59,528 nucleotides of DNA. Source: Oligoflexia bacterium (lineage in GTDB: Bacteria; Bdellovibrionota; UBA1018). The translations under genes were made by a program, and so were the position numbers. Within the stretch, counting starts at the first letter, position 1. Every line of letters begins with the position of its first letter. The stretch lies in contig CAITVN010000219.1 of NCBI GenBank assembly GCA_903895855.1, positions 1-59,528 on the forward strand. Direction: 5' to 3'. Below the pieces are notes generated by a model that ran no database searches, had not been told where the DNA came from, and was given only the letters and a program-made list of their open reading frames with translations. Shown in pieces: positions 35,912 to 44,398 of this stretch.

Positions 35912-35934
35912 TCTTTTTTTAGGGGAGTGTTAGG

Positions 35935-36540
35935 ATGGCGCGAACTCAATCTTTATTTGCGAATAGTCAAGGATGGCTTCATGACCTTGCGAGGCTTGAG
36001 GTTTTTCCAGAAGCCGAAAAGCTCATGTCGGGGGCGAGTCTTGATCCGCACCAAATGGTTGAAGAGAGTACCATTCAGTTTTTGACTGATCTTCGAGCAA
36101 CTTTTGAAGATTCGGCAAAGACCTTCAATAGCTATTCAGAAGGCGGCTCTAAATTTAGCGAAGTAAAAATTTATTCGGTTGCCCAATCTGCGGCTGATTT
36201 TATGATTTTTAGAAATCAAATTAAATTGGTTGTTCAAAACTCTGGTCACGGAGTGGTTCAGCTGGGATTTGCTCAGCATTCGAGTCCGTATCAGCCGGGG
36301 GCGAATGGTGGCGGATTTCCGGGTGCACAAGAGTTGCTGGCCCAAGTGGGGCCGTTCAGAGATATTTATTGGACGTTTCAGTCTGAGAAGGTTTTGGCTG
36401 ATCAAGTGGCCAGATTCTATTTTACTGAATTTGTGAAAGTGACCCGCGAGAATCGAAAAGGTCAAAATTCAAAGGCTGGGAACCAGCAGTTGCTTGATCA
36501 AATCAAGGCTCTCCTCCACGAGAAGGGGCTTGATATTTAG
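35935..36540 (+). CDS. Conserved-looking hypothetical protein downstream of 6S RNA
   Basis: The 201-residue product is soluble with no signal peptide. The N-terminal half is helical; HQMVEESTIQFLTDLRATFE and a middle GHGVVQLGFAQ are followed by a glycine-rich loop (PGANGGGFPG) and a C-terminal EFVKVTRENRKG helix. AGGGGAGTGTTAGG precedes the ATG. Not recognised. Its 3' end overlaps the convergent epimerase-like gene by 72 nt. Confidence 0.65.
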   Translation: MARTQSLFANSQGWLHDLARLEVFPEAEKLMSGASLDPHQMVEESTIQFLTDLRATFEDSAKTFNSYSEGGSKFSEVKIYSVAQSAADFMIFRNQIKLVVQNSGHGVVQLGFAQHSSPYQPGANGGGFPGAQELLAQVGPFRDIYWTFQSEKVLADQVARFYFTEFVKVTRENRKGQNSKAGNQQLLDQIKALLHEKGLDI

Positions 36541-37377
36541 TGTCGTCGCCATTTGCGTCGAATTGAGTGAGTAATCCTTAATAGTTGAACCTTTGTCGTC
36601 ATCTGACTCGAGTCTCGCTTTTTCAACAATCAACGCCGGGTTGAAACCAAATTTTTCTGCAAACAGTTTGCCCATTTGAAAAAAAGTTAACTTCGTCGTG
36701 CCACCATAATGAATGGTTTTTATCTTTGACCCGCTGTCGATGACTCGTTTTACCATGTCTGTGAAACCGCTGATGTTGGCGAATGAGTGCAGTTCGTAGT
36801 TCGGCAATTCAACCCTTTGGTCGCGATCGAGCAGAATTCGCATCTTGTCAAAGACCGAATAGTTTCTGCCATTGCCTCGGCCCAATAAAGGACTCGATCG
36901 CACAATCAAGTGATTAAAATAACGTCCACGTACAAAATTCTCACCCGCGTTAATCAGTTTGCCGTGCAGTGACGAAGCGAGGGCTGAGTCGGTTTCTCGG
37001 TAGTTGCCACGATTTCCATCGAAGACGTAACTACTCGAGATGTAGACAAAGCGTAGCTGCATCGAGTCAGTTGCGTTCGCAACGTTCGATACTCCCCCTA
37101 CGTGCAAAAAATCGGCTACCGTAGGATTTGCTTCTGTCCACTCTGGATCATTATTACCGGCGACATAGATCACGATATTGGGTCTAGCCGTGTAGACAAT
37201 GCGCTTTACCCAATTTTCATTCTCTAGGTCGAGAGGTAAATAAGTTACCCCTGGTATGGTGATCTTGTGGGTGTTGTAGGTCGCAAAGACTTTGTATCCT
37301 TCCCTGAATTTCAGAGCCAGTCGCGTGCCAACAAATCCACTGCCACCAATGATCAAGACGGTCTTGACCTTAGCCAC
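36469..37377 (-). CDS. RmlD-like NAD(P)-dependent epimerase/reductase family, active site altered
   Basis: The 302-residue product has the Rossmann start VLIIGGSGFVGTRLAL, VTYLPLDLEN, IVIYVAGNNDPEWTEANP, FVYISSSYVFDG and a RmlD-like C-terminus. Where the family has YGXXK, it reads LHGKLINAGE, so both the tyrosine and the lysine of the catalytic pair appear replaced. It may act as a non-catalytic NAD(P)-binding protein or an unusual reductase. It has GGAGGAACTG before its ATG and lies near the flagellin cluster. Confidence 0.72.
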   Translation of the reverse strand: MAKVKTVLIIGGSGFVGTRLALKFREGYKVFATYNTHKITIPGVTYLPLDLENENWVKRIVYTARPNIVIYVAGNNDPEWTEANPTVADFLHVGGVSNVANATDSMQLRFVYISSSYVFDGNRGNYRETDSALASSLHGKLINAGENFVRGRYFNHLIVRSSPLLGRGNGRNYSVFDKMRILLDRDQRVELPNYELHSFANISGFTDMVKRVIDSGSKIKTIHYGGTTKLTFFQMGKLFAEKFGFNPALIVEKARLESDDDKGSTIKDYSLNSTQMATTLNIKPLLVEESLDLIKQLLVPSL

Positions 37378-37687
37378 AGTTCCTCCTTAACGTACTTATA
37401 ATACACTAAAACTATGTAATCATGTCAAGACACACGTCGAGTGTATTTTCGTTCGAGTCAAGAGACAATACACCTATTATGCTAGTGTGAAGTGAATCAC
37501 ACCGTGGCTGCACCACTAGGTGAAGTCAGTTTGACCGTAAACGATTCTAGTACTGCCTCATTTGAGGTGCTCGTTCTTTAAGCGATTGTCTGCAATAATT
37601 ACCCCATATCATACACGTCTGGCGCGCACTCATAGAGTTGAGGTTGCTAGACCTCACGAATCGTTGCATTCAATTGAACGAGTCACC
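37378..37687. other. Intergenic region after flagellin 3
   Basis: No gene seen. It holds several small perfect dyads: GTGTGA/TCACAC near 37486-37503, CACC/GGTG near 37512-37523, CCTC/GAGG near 37558-37569 and GAGGT/ACCTC near 37640-37655. The last lies downstream of the flagellin 3 stop on the minus strand and could terminate it weakly. The left end should carry the promoter of the epimerase-like gene. Confidence 0.35.
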
Positions 37688-38521
37688 TTACGACAATAAT
37701 TTCAAAGCCTGCGATGCCATGTTGTTTGCTTGTCCGAGAACTGAAATACCCGATTGCATCAAGATGTTTTGTTTGGTCATCTCTGATACTTCTTCGGCTA
37801 GATCGGCATCTCGAATTCGACTATTGGCAGATGAAAGATTTTCATCGGTAATCTGCTGGTTATTAATAGTCGCTTGCAAGCGATTTTGCATGGCGCCGAG
37901 ATCGGCTCGAATGCTATTGACGTGTACAAGTGCATCGTCAATGGTAGTCAAGCTCAATTGGGCTCCTTGTTTTGTCGCAACTGACTCTCCTCCCAGTTTC
38001 AAGGCTTCGATCGTCGAATCTGATGCTTCGCCGTTATACACAACCCGGTCAAGCAGCGGATTATTATCGACCCCGATTTGGATTTCAAAGGTACCGGCTC
38101 TTCCATTTAAGAGTGGCGTACCGTTGAACCTCGTCGCGTTCGAAATACGATCAATTTCTTGCTTCAGAGACTGAAACTCTCTATCAGAAAACTGTCTTTC
38201 AGTGTTTCCGATCGTATCTGAAGAAGACTGGATGGCTAGTTCGCGCAAACGAATGAGCATGTTCGATATTTCATTCAAGCCGCCTTCAGAGACTTGAATC
38301 ATTGAAATACCATCTTGCGCATTTCGTTTCGCTTGCCTAATACCCCGGATATTAGCTCGCAAGTTTTCAGAAATTGCCAAACCTGCGGCGTCATCGCCGG
38401 CGTGATTAATTCGGCTACCACTCGCAAGACGTTCTAATGTCTTATCTAAGCTAAGCCGGTTACTTCCCATTTGTCGCTGAGCATTCAGCGAGGTGACGTT
38501 TGTCGCTATTCGTAGACCCAT
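37688..38521 (-). CDS. Flagellin 3 (minimal flagellin)
   Basis: The 277-residue product has the conserved D0/D1 ends: MGLRIATNVTSLNAQRQMG, TLERLASGSRINHAGDDAAG at the start and DLAEEVSEMTKQNILMQSGI at the end, with no variable D2/D3 insert, so the filament surface would be the bare core. It assembles outside the cell after export through the type III flagellar apparatus. One of three paralogues; most like the middle one. Leader hairpins at 38541-38600. Confidence 0.95.
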   Translation of the reverse strand: MGLRIATNVTSLNAQRQMGSNRLSLDKTLERLASGSRINHAGDDAAGLAISENLRANIRGIRQAKRNAQDGISMIQVSEGGLNEISNMLIRLRELAIQSSSDTIGNTERQFSDREFQSLKQEIDRISNATRFNGTPLLNGRAGTFEIQIGVDNNPLLDRVVYNGEASDSTIEALKLGGESVATKQGAQLSLTTIDDALVHVNSIRADLGAMQNRLQATINNQQITDENLSSANSRIRDADLAEEVSEMTKQNILMQSGISVLGQANNMASQALKLLS

Positions 38522-39314
38522 GGTTTGCCTCCATTCAATCGCGTCATTCCTTCCGTGACGCCCTTCGATCTTCGATGACCGAGGCCAGCTTCCGTGCTGG
38601 GTCTATGGAACTATTCTTACCGATCGATCACGCTAAACGTGTACGAAAGGTAAATACAATTCCAAAATTAACAGTGGTCGCGATCAATCGATGAGACAAT
38701 CTCACCTGTTGATTACGCTCACTTGAACACTAATTTCTCCTGACCGTGGAGTCTTAGTGCTCTATTTAAAGTAAGACAACCTTGTCTTACCTTTGAGTGA
38801 TAGATGAGAATTTCTTCTCGCTACCATTCAAAACCTTCTTCTACCGAGTGCGGCATCAGGCGTTCGTAGGTGGTTGGCCCACGGTTGCGGTTTCGCAAAG
38901 CAAACTGTGCGCTCATCGGTATTTTCATAAATTCAAATTTGTTAACCTCATTCACGGATCCTCAATCATTAAGCTCTCTCGACGGCTCTTAACCAGAGTT
39001 CGGCATGAAAAACGCTTCTGTTCCCAGTCCAAGTTCCCAGCTTGGTTTTTTAACCTGTGTTTCGGTCTAGTCGGTCGCTTGCCCCGAAGTAGTTCTCCAG
39101 CCCCCAAGATTCTCCCTGTTTGAAGGGGAGGACCCCGAAGAGCTGGAGCCGCGCTGCCAGCGTTGCTCTCAACCGTTCAGTCGAAGTCACAAGTCTAGGT
39201 CACGTGAAACTCTGATTAGGAGTTTCGAGCGTTTCTCATGCGAACTTTTGGTATATGGTGATTCATCATCATAGTTGCTCCGTTTCGTTAGCCACATTTA
39301 CACCACTATTACCC
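38522..39314. other. Long non-coding gap between flagellins 2 and 3
   Basis: 793 bp without a credible gene; plus-strand open frames here look like shadows. It contains a perfect dyad GTAAGACAA-CC-TTGTCTTAC at 38770-38789 and a structured stretch with CTCCAGC (39095-39101) pairing GCTGGAG (39142-39148). I found no TAAAG-N15-CCGATA sigma-28 match here. Confidence 0.5.
38541..38600 (-). promoter_or_regulatory. Candidate CsrA/RsmA-binding hairpins, flagellin 3 leader
   Basis: On the mRNA strand, CCAGC-ACGGAA-GCTGG (38585-38600) is a hairpin with an ANGGAN hexaloop. GCGTCA-CGGAAGGAA-TGACGC (38541-38561) contains CACGGAAG and AAGGA. The start region also has AATGGAGG. These match the CANGGANG consensus for CsrA family proteins. 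Confidence 0.5.
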
Positions 39315-40151
39315 CTAACCATTCAGCAACTTCATTGCTGCATTGTTAGTTTGATTTGCTTGTCCCAACACCGAGATACCTGCTTGAATCAAGATGTTGT
39401 TTTTGGTCATTTCTGAGACTTCTTCAGCGATATCGGTATCTCTGATACGGCTATTCGCTGCAGATAAGTTCTCATCATTGATCGACAAGTTATTGATCGT
39501 TGCCTGAAGCCGGTTTTGCATAGCACCCAAATCAGCTCGAATGCTATTTACCCGAATCAAGGCTTCATCGATAACTGAAAGCGAGAGCTGCGCACCTTGT
39601 TTGGTCGCTACAGATTCTCCCCCGAGTTTTAAGGCATCGAGTGAGGCGTCTGCTCGTTCTCCGTTATACACCACCCGGTCCAAGATCGGATTGTTGTTAA
39701 TCCCGACTTGGATTTCAAAGATACCCGCCTTACCGTTAAGTAAAGGGTTACCGTTGAACTGAGTGACGTTTGCGATCCGATCCATTTCTTGCTTTAACGA
39801 TTGAAACTCTCGATCTGCGAACTGTCGCTCAGTGTCGCCGATGGTATCTGAAGCTGATTGGATGGCTAATTCTCGTAGCCTCACCATCATGTTCGAGATC
39901 TCGTTTAGACCTCCTTCAGAAACCTGAATCAACGAGACGCCGTCTTGCGCGTTTCGTTTCGCCTGCCTGATTCCACGCAATTGTGCCTTCAGGTTTTCAG
40001 AGATTGCGAGCCCTGCTGCGTCGTCTCCGGCGTGATTGATTCGACTACCACTCGCTAATCGTTCGAGTGTTCGATCGAGATTTTGTCTCGTGATACCCAT
40101 TTGTCTCTGCGCATTGAGCGCAGTGACGTTTGTTGCTATTCTTAAGCCCAT
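39315..40151 (-). CDS. Flagellin 2 (minimal flagellin)
   Basis: The 278-residue product begins MGLRIATNVTALNAQRQMG with SGSRINHAGDDAAGLAISE, and ends RIRDTDIAEEVSEMTKNNIL ... SVLGQANQTNN. It lacks D2/D3 domains like its neighbours and is about as close to flagellin 3 as to any. A ribosome binding site GGGAGG precedes the ATG, and three ANGGA hairpins lie just upstream at 40171-40221. Confidence 0.95.
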   Translation of the reverse strand: MGLRIATNVTALNAQRQMGITRQNLDRTLERLASGSRINHAGDDAAGLAISENLKAQLRGIRQAKRNAQDGVSLIQVSEGGLNEISNMMVRLRELAIQSASDTIGDTERQFADREFQSLKQEMDRIANVTQFNGNPLLNGKAGIFEIQVGINNNPILDRVVYNGERADASLDALKLGGESVATKQGAQLSLSVIDEALIRVNSIRADLGAMQNRLQATINNLSINDENLSAANSRIRDTDIAEEVSEMTKNNILIQAGISVLGQANQTNNAAMKLLNG

Positions 40152-40781
40152 GTTAGCCTCCCTTCAACATAGAATCCTCCGTGATTCTGTTGAGATCCCT
40201 CTCAACATCAGCATCCGTGCTTGTTTTTGTTAACATTCAACCAGAGTCACTTTTGCAAAAAACCGTGAAGATACCCAATCTCCACATGCGAAAGCTTCTC
40301 TAGGTCACACTTTCGTCAGTACTCACGACCCACTTCTTGTGGGGTTGGCCTGTCTAGTGGTGCTAGACACTCCTCGCGTTTACCGCTTCTGGTGCAACTA
40401 CCCGTTTACCTTAAAGCGTTCGTGTGTAAATAATACACCCGATCGTTTTAAGTCTTCGTTCAGTGAGCTCAGCGAGGCTTCCCAGGGCCTAACTGTTGGT
40501 CTCACTGACGCGAAACCTGTTTGTCACAGTGACCGCGCAATTCATTTGGTAACAATTGCGGTCGCTGGCGGCCCGAGTCTGGCAAAATTGGTCGCACTGT
40601 TTAACTCGTTTTCCCACCGTCCTGGGGACCCACTTCGTACTCGCCCCATCTTGGTTTGAGCGTTGAAGTGAGTTTATCCCCAAGGTGGTTTTCCAGGAAA
40701 CAGAGTCAGGCAACGTGCCTTTTCTCGGGTCAAAAACTTTTTTTACTCATCGGTCTTCTCGCTTAGTTCTCCTTTTGAGGT
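40152..40781. other. Long non-coding gap between flagellins 1 and 2
   Basis: 630 bp without a credible gene. Besides the hairpins at 40171-40221 it holds GTCTAG/CTAGAC (near 40352-40368), GTGTA/TACAC (near 40422-40436) and a larger pairing GACCGCGCAATT with AATTGC-GGTC (40531-40563). No sigma-28 promoter match seen. Confidence 0.5.
40171..40221 (-). promoter_or_regulatory. Three candidate CsrA/RsmA-binding hairpins, flagellin 2 leader
   Basis: On the mRNA strand, AGAATC-ACGGAG-GATTCT (40171-40188) gives TCACGGAGGA, a full match to the consensus (A/U)CANGGANG(U/A). GTTGAG-AGGGAT-CTCAAC (40189-40206) has an AGGGA loop, and AGC-ACGGAT-GCT (40210-40221) gives CACGGATG. They lie 20-70 nt upstream of the start codon. 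Confidence 0.55.
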
Positions 40782-41627
40782 TTAACCGTTGTTACCTAAC
40801 AAGCCCAATGCTGCTTTGATTGATGTGTTGGCTTGTCCTAAAACTGAAACTCCTGCTTGCATAAGAATTTGTTGTTTCGCCATTTCAGTCGTTTCTTCGG
40901 CGACGTCTGTGTCGCGAATTCGGCTGTTGGCAGATGCAATATTTTCTTTGCTAATCGATAAATTGTTGATGACTGATTGCAGACGATTCTGCATGGCACC
41001 GAAGCTCGCTCGAAACGAAGTGACGTTTCCGATCGCGCCGTCAAGGGCACCTAAACTGTTTTGGGCGCTCGACTTGTCGGCGACGTTTGCTAAGTTAAGA
41101 CCGAGTGAAACGACACTCACGTCTGAGTTGCTGCCATCAAAAAGTTTGATTCGATCGATGAACGGGTTATTTCCGGTACCGATTTGAATTTCGAAAGTTT
41201 GGCCATTTCCTGAAAGAAGTGGCACGCCATTGTACATCGTTGAGAGCGCGATTCGGTCTGTTTCTTCTAGTAATTGTTGAAATTCGACGTTCATGAACTT
41301 GCGTTCATTGGGTCCGACGGTGTCAGATGCGGCTTGAACTCCTAGTTCGCGCATTCTGATTAAGATGTTTGCGATTTCGGCCATTGAACCTTCGGCCACT
41401 TGTACGAGAGAGATTCCGTCTTGAGCGTTTCGCTCTGCCTGAGAGATACCCCTGATTTGGGCTCTCAAGCTTTCCGAGATCGCCAGGCCCGCGGCGTCAT
41501 CGCCGGCGTGGTTGATTCGGGACCCCGAACTGAGTCGTTCGAGAGTGCGATCTAAATTACCGCGTGTCGTGCGCAAATTTCTCTGCGCAATTAACGACGG
41601 TACGTTTGTGTTTATTCTCAGTCCCAT
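40782..41627 (-). CDS. Flagellin 1
   Basis: The 281-residue product begins MGLRINTNVPSLIAQRNLR with SGSRINHAGDDAAGLAISE, and ends RIRDTDVAEETTEMAKQQIL. It is the most divergent of the three and also lacks D2/D3. The frame is open to 41666, but GGAGG lies 7 nt before the ATG at 41627. A sigma-28 promoter lies 117 nt upstream and the leader's ribosome binding site is inside an ANGGA hairpin. Confidence 0.95.
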   Translation of the reverse strand: MGLRINTNVPSLIAQRNLRTTRGNLDRTLERLSSGSRINHAGDDAAGLAISESLRAQIRGISQAERNAQDGISLVQVAEGSMAEIANILIRMRELGVQAASDTVGPNERKFMNVEFQQLLEETDRIALSTMYNGVPLLSGNGQTFEIQIGTGNNPFIDRIKLFDGSNSDVSVVSLGLNLANVADKSSAQNSLGALDGAIGNVTSFRASFGAMQNRLQSVINNLSISKENIASANSRIRDTDVAEETTEMAKQQILMQAGVSVLGQANTSIKAALGLLGNNG

Positions 41628-41629
41628 AA

Positions 41630-41645
41630 CCTTCCTCCATGAAGG
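41630..41645 (-). promoter_or_regulatory. Candidate CsrA site covering the flagellin 1 ribosome binding site
   Basis: On the mRNA strand CCTTC-ATGGAG-GAAGG forms a 5-bp hairpin with an AUGGAG hexaloop; TCATGGAGGA matches the CsrA consensus fully and GGAGG is the Shine-Dalgarno sequence of flagellin 1. Binding would block ribosome access. Confidence 0.55.
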
Positions 41646-41743
41646 TAAATCCAGCCATCCTAGCAAATCTGGGCTTAAAACTTACTTTCGCTTCACTCTC
41701 TCTGATCTTCATGACCTGAGGTGTGTCGCTACTTTCACAGTAC

Positions 41744-41770
41744 CTATCGGGTGGGCGTGGAATTCCTTTA
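41744..41770 (-). promoter_or_regulatory. Sigma-28 (FliA) promoter of flagellin 1
   Basis: The minus strand reads TAAAGGAA-N11-CCCGATAG, against the flagellar sigma consensus TAAAGTTT-N11-GCCGATAA. The -35 is at 41763-41770 and the -10 at 41744-41751, about 117 nt before the start codon. Spacing is exact. Confidence 0.8.
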
Positions 41771-41943
41771 AATTTATTTCTCAAGTTTTTCAAAACGGGG
41801 TAGGTAAGTTCGGCCTAGTGGTATAAGTGTCTGTGTTTACATGCTTTTCTGACATCAGATCTGAAAATCTATTTAAAAATAATTTCATAATTTTGATTTT
41901 CACGTGCCTTTCGCATTCTGAAACTGTAGCCTTCGAGTACCAA

Positions 41944-43275
41944 ATGAACACAAAGAGCGTTGAATCGATTAGAAATCTCTCGCATGCCGAAGGCCAGACT
42001 CAAACGATCCTTGAATTGAACCAATTCAAAGTGAAAGAGCGCGTTTTGCGACAGGCTTGTGTGGGTATTGCGGTCATTATAGTGGTCGGGGTGGCGCTGC
42101 GGTCATTGGTGGCCCCCTTGGGTTTTGGAGCGGTCGCCGTTACTATGCTACTTTCTGTAGGGCTTTATTCAGTGCCCTATTGCGTTAAAAAAACGAATAG
42201 TCTCTTTCTGGGGTCGTCGCTTCTCATTGCTACTTTAGGTGTTTTGGCGCTTCTCTCAGCCATATTCAATGGTGGAGTCAGGGCGCCAGTTGTTGGCATT
42301 TTTGCGCTTTTACCGTTGGCCGGCTTTGTGACGTATGGTAGAAAAATGGCCAAAATAGGCTTATTCTGTGGGGTATTGTGCTTGATTGGGCTACTCTTAG
42401 TTGAACAAATGGGGGGCGTTTATCCCTTACAGAGCCCCGAGAAGTATCATTATTATAAAGCAGTGGTTTTGTTTTTTCTTGCGATTGGTTCTTATTTTTT
42501 GGCCTCGGTTTTTGATCATTCAAGGCAATGGGCCGACAACGAAATGTTGCAGATGTCTGCCGAACTGGTCAATACGACGCGGCTTGCAGGTCTTGGCGAG
42601 ATTGCCGCAGGGATTGGTCATGAGGTGAATAATCCGCTGGCTATTGTGTTGGGAAAACTGACTCAATTGAGGCGAAAAATTGAAGGTGGTGGTTCGTCAT
42701 TAGAAGAAATTAGCGGTGATTTGGCTAAAATTGAGGTGGCTGCCACTCGAATTGAAAAAGTGGTTAAGGGTTTGAGAATGCTTTCGAAAAATTCTGGGAT
42801 AGAGCCGAGCGAGACTGTGAGGGTTGCGGCCTTGCTTCAGTCAACTCTTGAATTGGTTGCCGAACGCCTTGAGTTGGCAAAGACTAAAGTAGTCGTTAAT
42901 TGTGATGCGACAGTCGAAATGGTTTGCTTAGCGACTCAAATGACTCAAGTGATACTGAATTTGGTGATCAATGCAGTTGATGCCATAAGTGCGTTACCCG
43001 AAAAATGGATTCGAATCGATGTGGCAAAATTTGCCGACGGTGCCAATCGCCATTGGCTTGAGATTCGTGTGATCGATTCTGGAGCGGGTATAGAGCCAGC
43101 AGTGCTGACTAAGATGATGCAGCCTTTTTACACCACCAAACCTGTCGGTAAGGGCACTGGTTTGGGTCTCAGTATCTCGCGACGAATGGTCGAGTCACAG
43201 GGCGGATTGCTCTTTTACAATCCTGATTCGGCGAATACTTGCTTTGTCGTTCGAATGCCAACAGTGAGCTCGTGA
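41944..43275 (+). CDS. Sensor histidine kinase, six-helix membrane type
   Basis: The 443-residue product has about six membrane helices in residues 35-200 (IAVIIVVGVALRS, AVTMLLSVGLY and others) with no large periplasmic domain. The kinase part follows: GEIAAGIGHEVNNPLAIVLG with the phosphorylated histidine, LNLVINAVDAI (N-box), VIDSGAGIEP (G1), MMQPFYTTKPVGKGTGLGLS (F and G2). No receiver domain or adjacent regulator gene. The frame is open to 41827; the ATG at 41944 gives a normal short N-terminus. It diverges from flagellin 1. Confidence 0.88.
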   Translation: MNTKSVESIRNLSHAEGQTQTILELNQFKVKERVLRQACVGIAVIIVVGVALRSLVAPLGFGAVAVTMLLSVGLYSVPYCVKKTNSLFLGSSLLIATLGVLALLSAIFNGGVRAPVVGIFALLPLAGFVTYGRKMAKIGLFCGVLCLIGLLLVEQMGGVYPLQSPEKYHYYKAVVLFFLAIGSYFLASVFDHSRQWADNEMLQMSAELVNTTRLAGLGEIAAGIGHEVNNPLAIVLGKLTQLRRKIEGGGSSLEEISGDLAKIEVAATRIEKVVKGLRMLSKNSGIEPSETVRVAALLQSTLELVAERLELAKTKVVVNCDATVEMVCLATQMTQVILNLVINAVDAISALPEKWIRIDVAKFADGANRHWLEIRVIDSGAGIEPAVLTKMMQPFYTTKPVGKGTGLGLSISRRMVESQGGLLFYNPDSANTCFVVRMPTVSS

Positions 43276-43324
43276 GCCTCTGCTTAGAGCATTTTGGAAT
43301 ATTTGAATTATTTTTGAGTCAAAT

Positions 43325-43975
43325 TTATTGAACAGCCTTAGTTTTGGTTGTTCCCGGTTTGCTGTTACCCACCTTGAAAGCCTCAGCAGGGTTTCCGCCT
43401 TTTCCGTCCTTTTTGGATGGTTTTTTTATTTTTGCGGTATTAGCCTTTGTCTTGGCTGCACTGGTGCATTTTTGCAGATTGGCGTTGAGCGCAGAAATGG
43501 CTTCTGTGTTTTCATTTTCTTGTGCTAGCGATGCAACCCACTTGTAGGCTTGGTCTGGCGACTCAAGTGCTGGCTTCTGAACTGTGCAGTTTGTAATGTA
43601 TTTTCCAATTTCTAAGAATACCACAGGGAAAATAATATTTGACGTACTGTAGGCGTGCACGGTCGATCTGATTATTCCCTGCCCGTCGAGTTTAGTGCTC
43701 ACTCGAACTTGGTTTCCACACCCGAGATCTATAGTTTTCTCTCGGGCGCTTTCAGAAAACCCTGGAGACGTAGCCTTCTTATAGAAAGACTCCTTCCAGC
43801 TACAGAGCTGCTCATTCAAGGCCGAATTGGCTGTGTAGTGGTCATTCGCAAATTCGCTGAAGGAATTGTAGATTTTTGGGGCTTCTCCGAAAGTCTCGTC
43901 GCACGAAGCAGACTGCTCAACAAAAAACAGGCCACCCATGCAGATTGTAATCAGTGAGTTTTTGATAGAAATCAT
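43325..43975 (-). CDS. Secreted protein, unknown
   Basis: The 216-residue product has a signal peptide (ITICMGGLFFVEQSAS, cleavage near residue 24) and a mature part with scattered cysteines (LCSW, LGCGNQ, NCTVQ, KCTSAA). The last 45 residues are lysine-rich and low complexity. Not recognised. Confidence 0.6.
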   Translation of the reverse strand: MISIKNSLITICMGGLFFVEQSASCDETFGEAPKIYNSFSEFANDHYTANSALNEQLCSWKESFYKKATSPGFSESAREKTIDLGCGNQVRVSTKLDGQGIIRSTVHAYSTSNIIFPVVFLEIGKYITNCTVQKPALESPDQAYKWVASLAQENENTEAISALNANLQKCTSAAKTKANTAKIKKPSKKDGKGGNPAEAFKVGNSKPGTTKTKAVQ

Positions 43976-44026
43976 AAATAGATGGCCTCCAAATTGGTAA
44001 ATAATTAATCAATTATAACAGTGTAT

Positions 44027-44323
44027 TTAAGCTGCGTCGGCATATTCCTCGTCGGCATGCCAAAGTTCATACAAAGTTTTGTTGTTTTGCGTTCTTAGCC
44101 AGCGCGACGCGTGCTCGGGTGGCTCGGTTCCTAGGCACCATTGAGCAAAAGCATGCACCGTGGCTATGCCATTTTCGCCGACTACCTTGAATTCGCCATT
44201 CGGCAATTTCTTGACAGAACAAGCTTTTTTGGGGTCACTGACAAAATACAAAGTCTCGTTTTCTTTGAGATATCCTTGGTGAACCAGGGTGGTTAGGTCA
44301 AATTTGTTTTTCTTTTTGGACAC
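44027..44323 (-). CDS. Stand-alone RAMA-like domain protein
   Basis: The 98-residue product reads LTTLVHQGYLKENETLYFVS ... KVVGENGIATVHAFAQWCLG and ends near NNKTLYELW, the pattern of RAMA domains (restriction enzyme adenine methylase associated), which are usually parts of larger restriction or DNA-modification proteins. The frame is open to 44404, but a GTG at 44323 has GGAGG 8 nt upstream and avoids overlapping the divergent acetyltransferase gene. Family call is by pattern. Confidence 0.6.
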   Translation of the reverse strand: MSKKKNKFDLTTLVHQGYLKENETLYFVSDPKKACSVKKLPNGEFKVVGENGIATVHAFAQWCLGTEPPEHASRWLRTQNNKTLYELWHADEEYADAA

Positions 44324-44398
44324 TTTGAGTTCCTCCAAGGATAGGTATCGGCAGAAGATTCCTAATTCTTTACGGCCTTTTTTTTGCGAAAATCGAAA

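Noticed and set aside
37638..38174. 178-residue plus-strand open frame antisense to flagellin 3
   Set aside because: Shadow of the conserved flagellin coding frame; similar shadows occur opposite the other two flagellins.
38797..39123. 108-residue plus-strand open frame in the flagellin 2-3 gap
   Set aside because: Composition is basic and aromatic-rich without domain pattern, no ribosome binding site, and it lies in a dyad-rich non-coding gap.
40339..40659. 106-residue plus-strand open frame in the flagellin 1-2 gap
   Set aside because: No ribosome binding site or recognisable protein character; more likely chance.
40740..40780. Sigma-28-like promoter for flagellin 2 (AAAAG ... CCGATGA)
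   Set aside because: Spacing is 18 instead of 15 between the core elements and it lies about 590 nt upstream.
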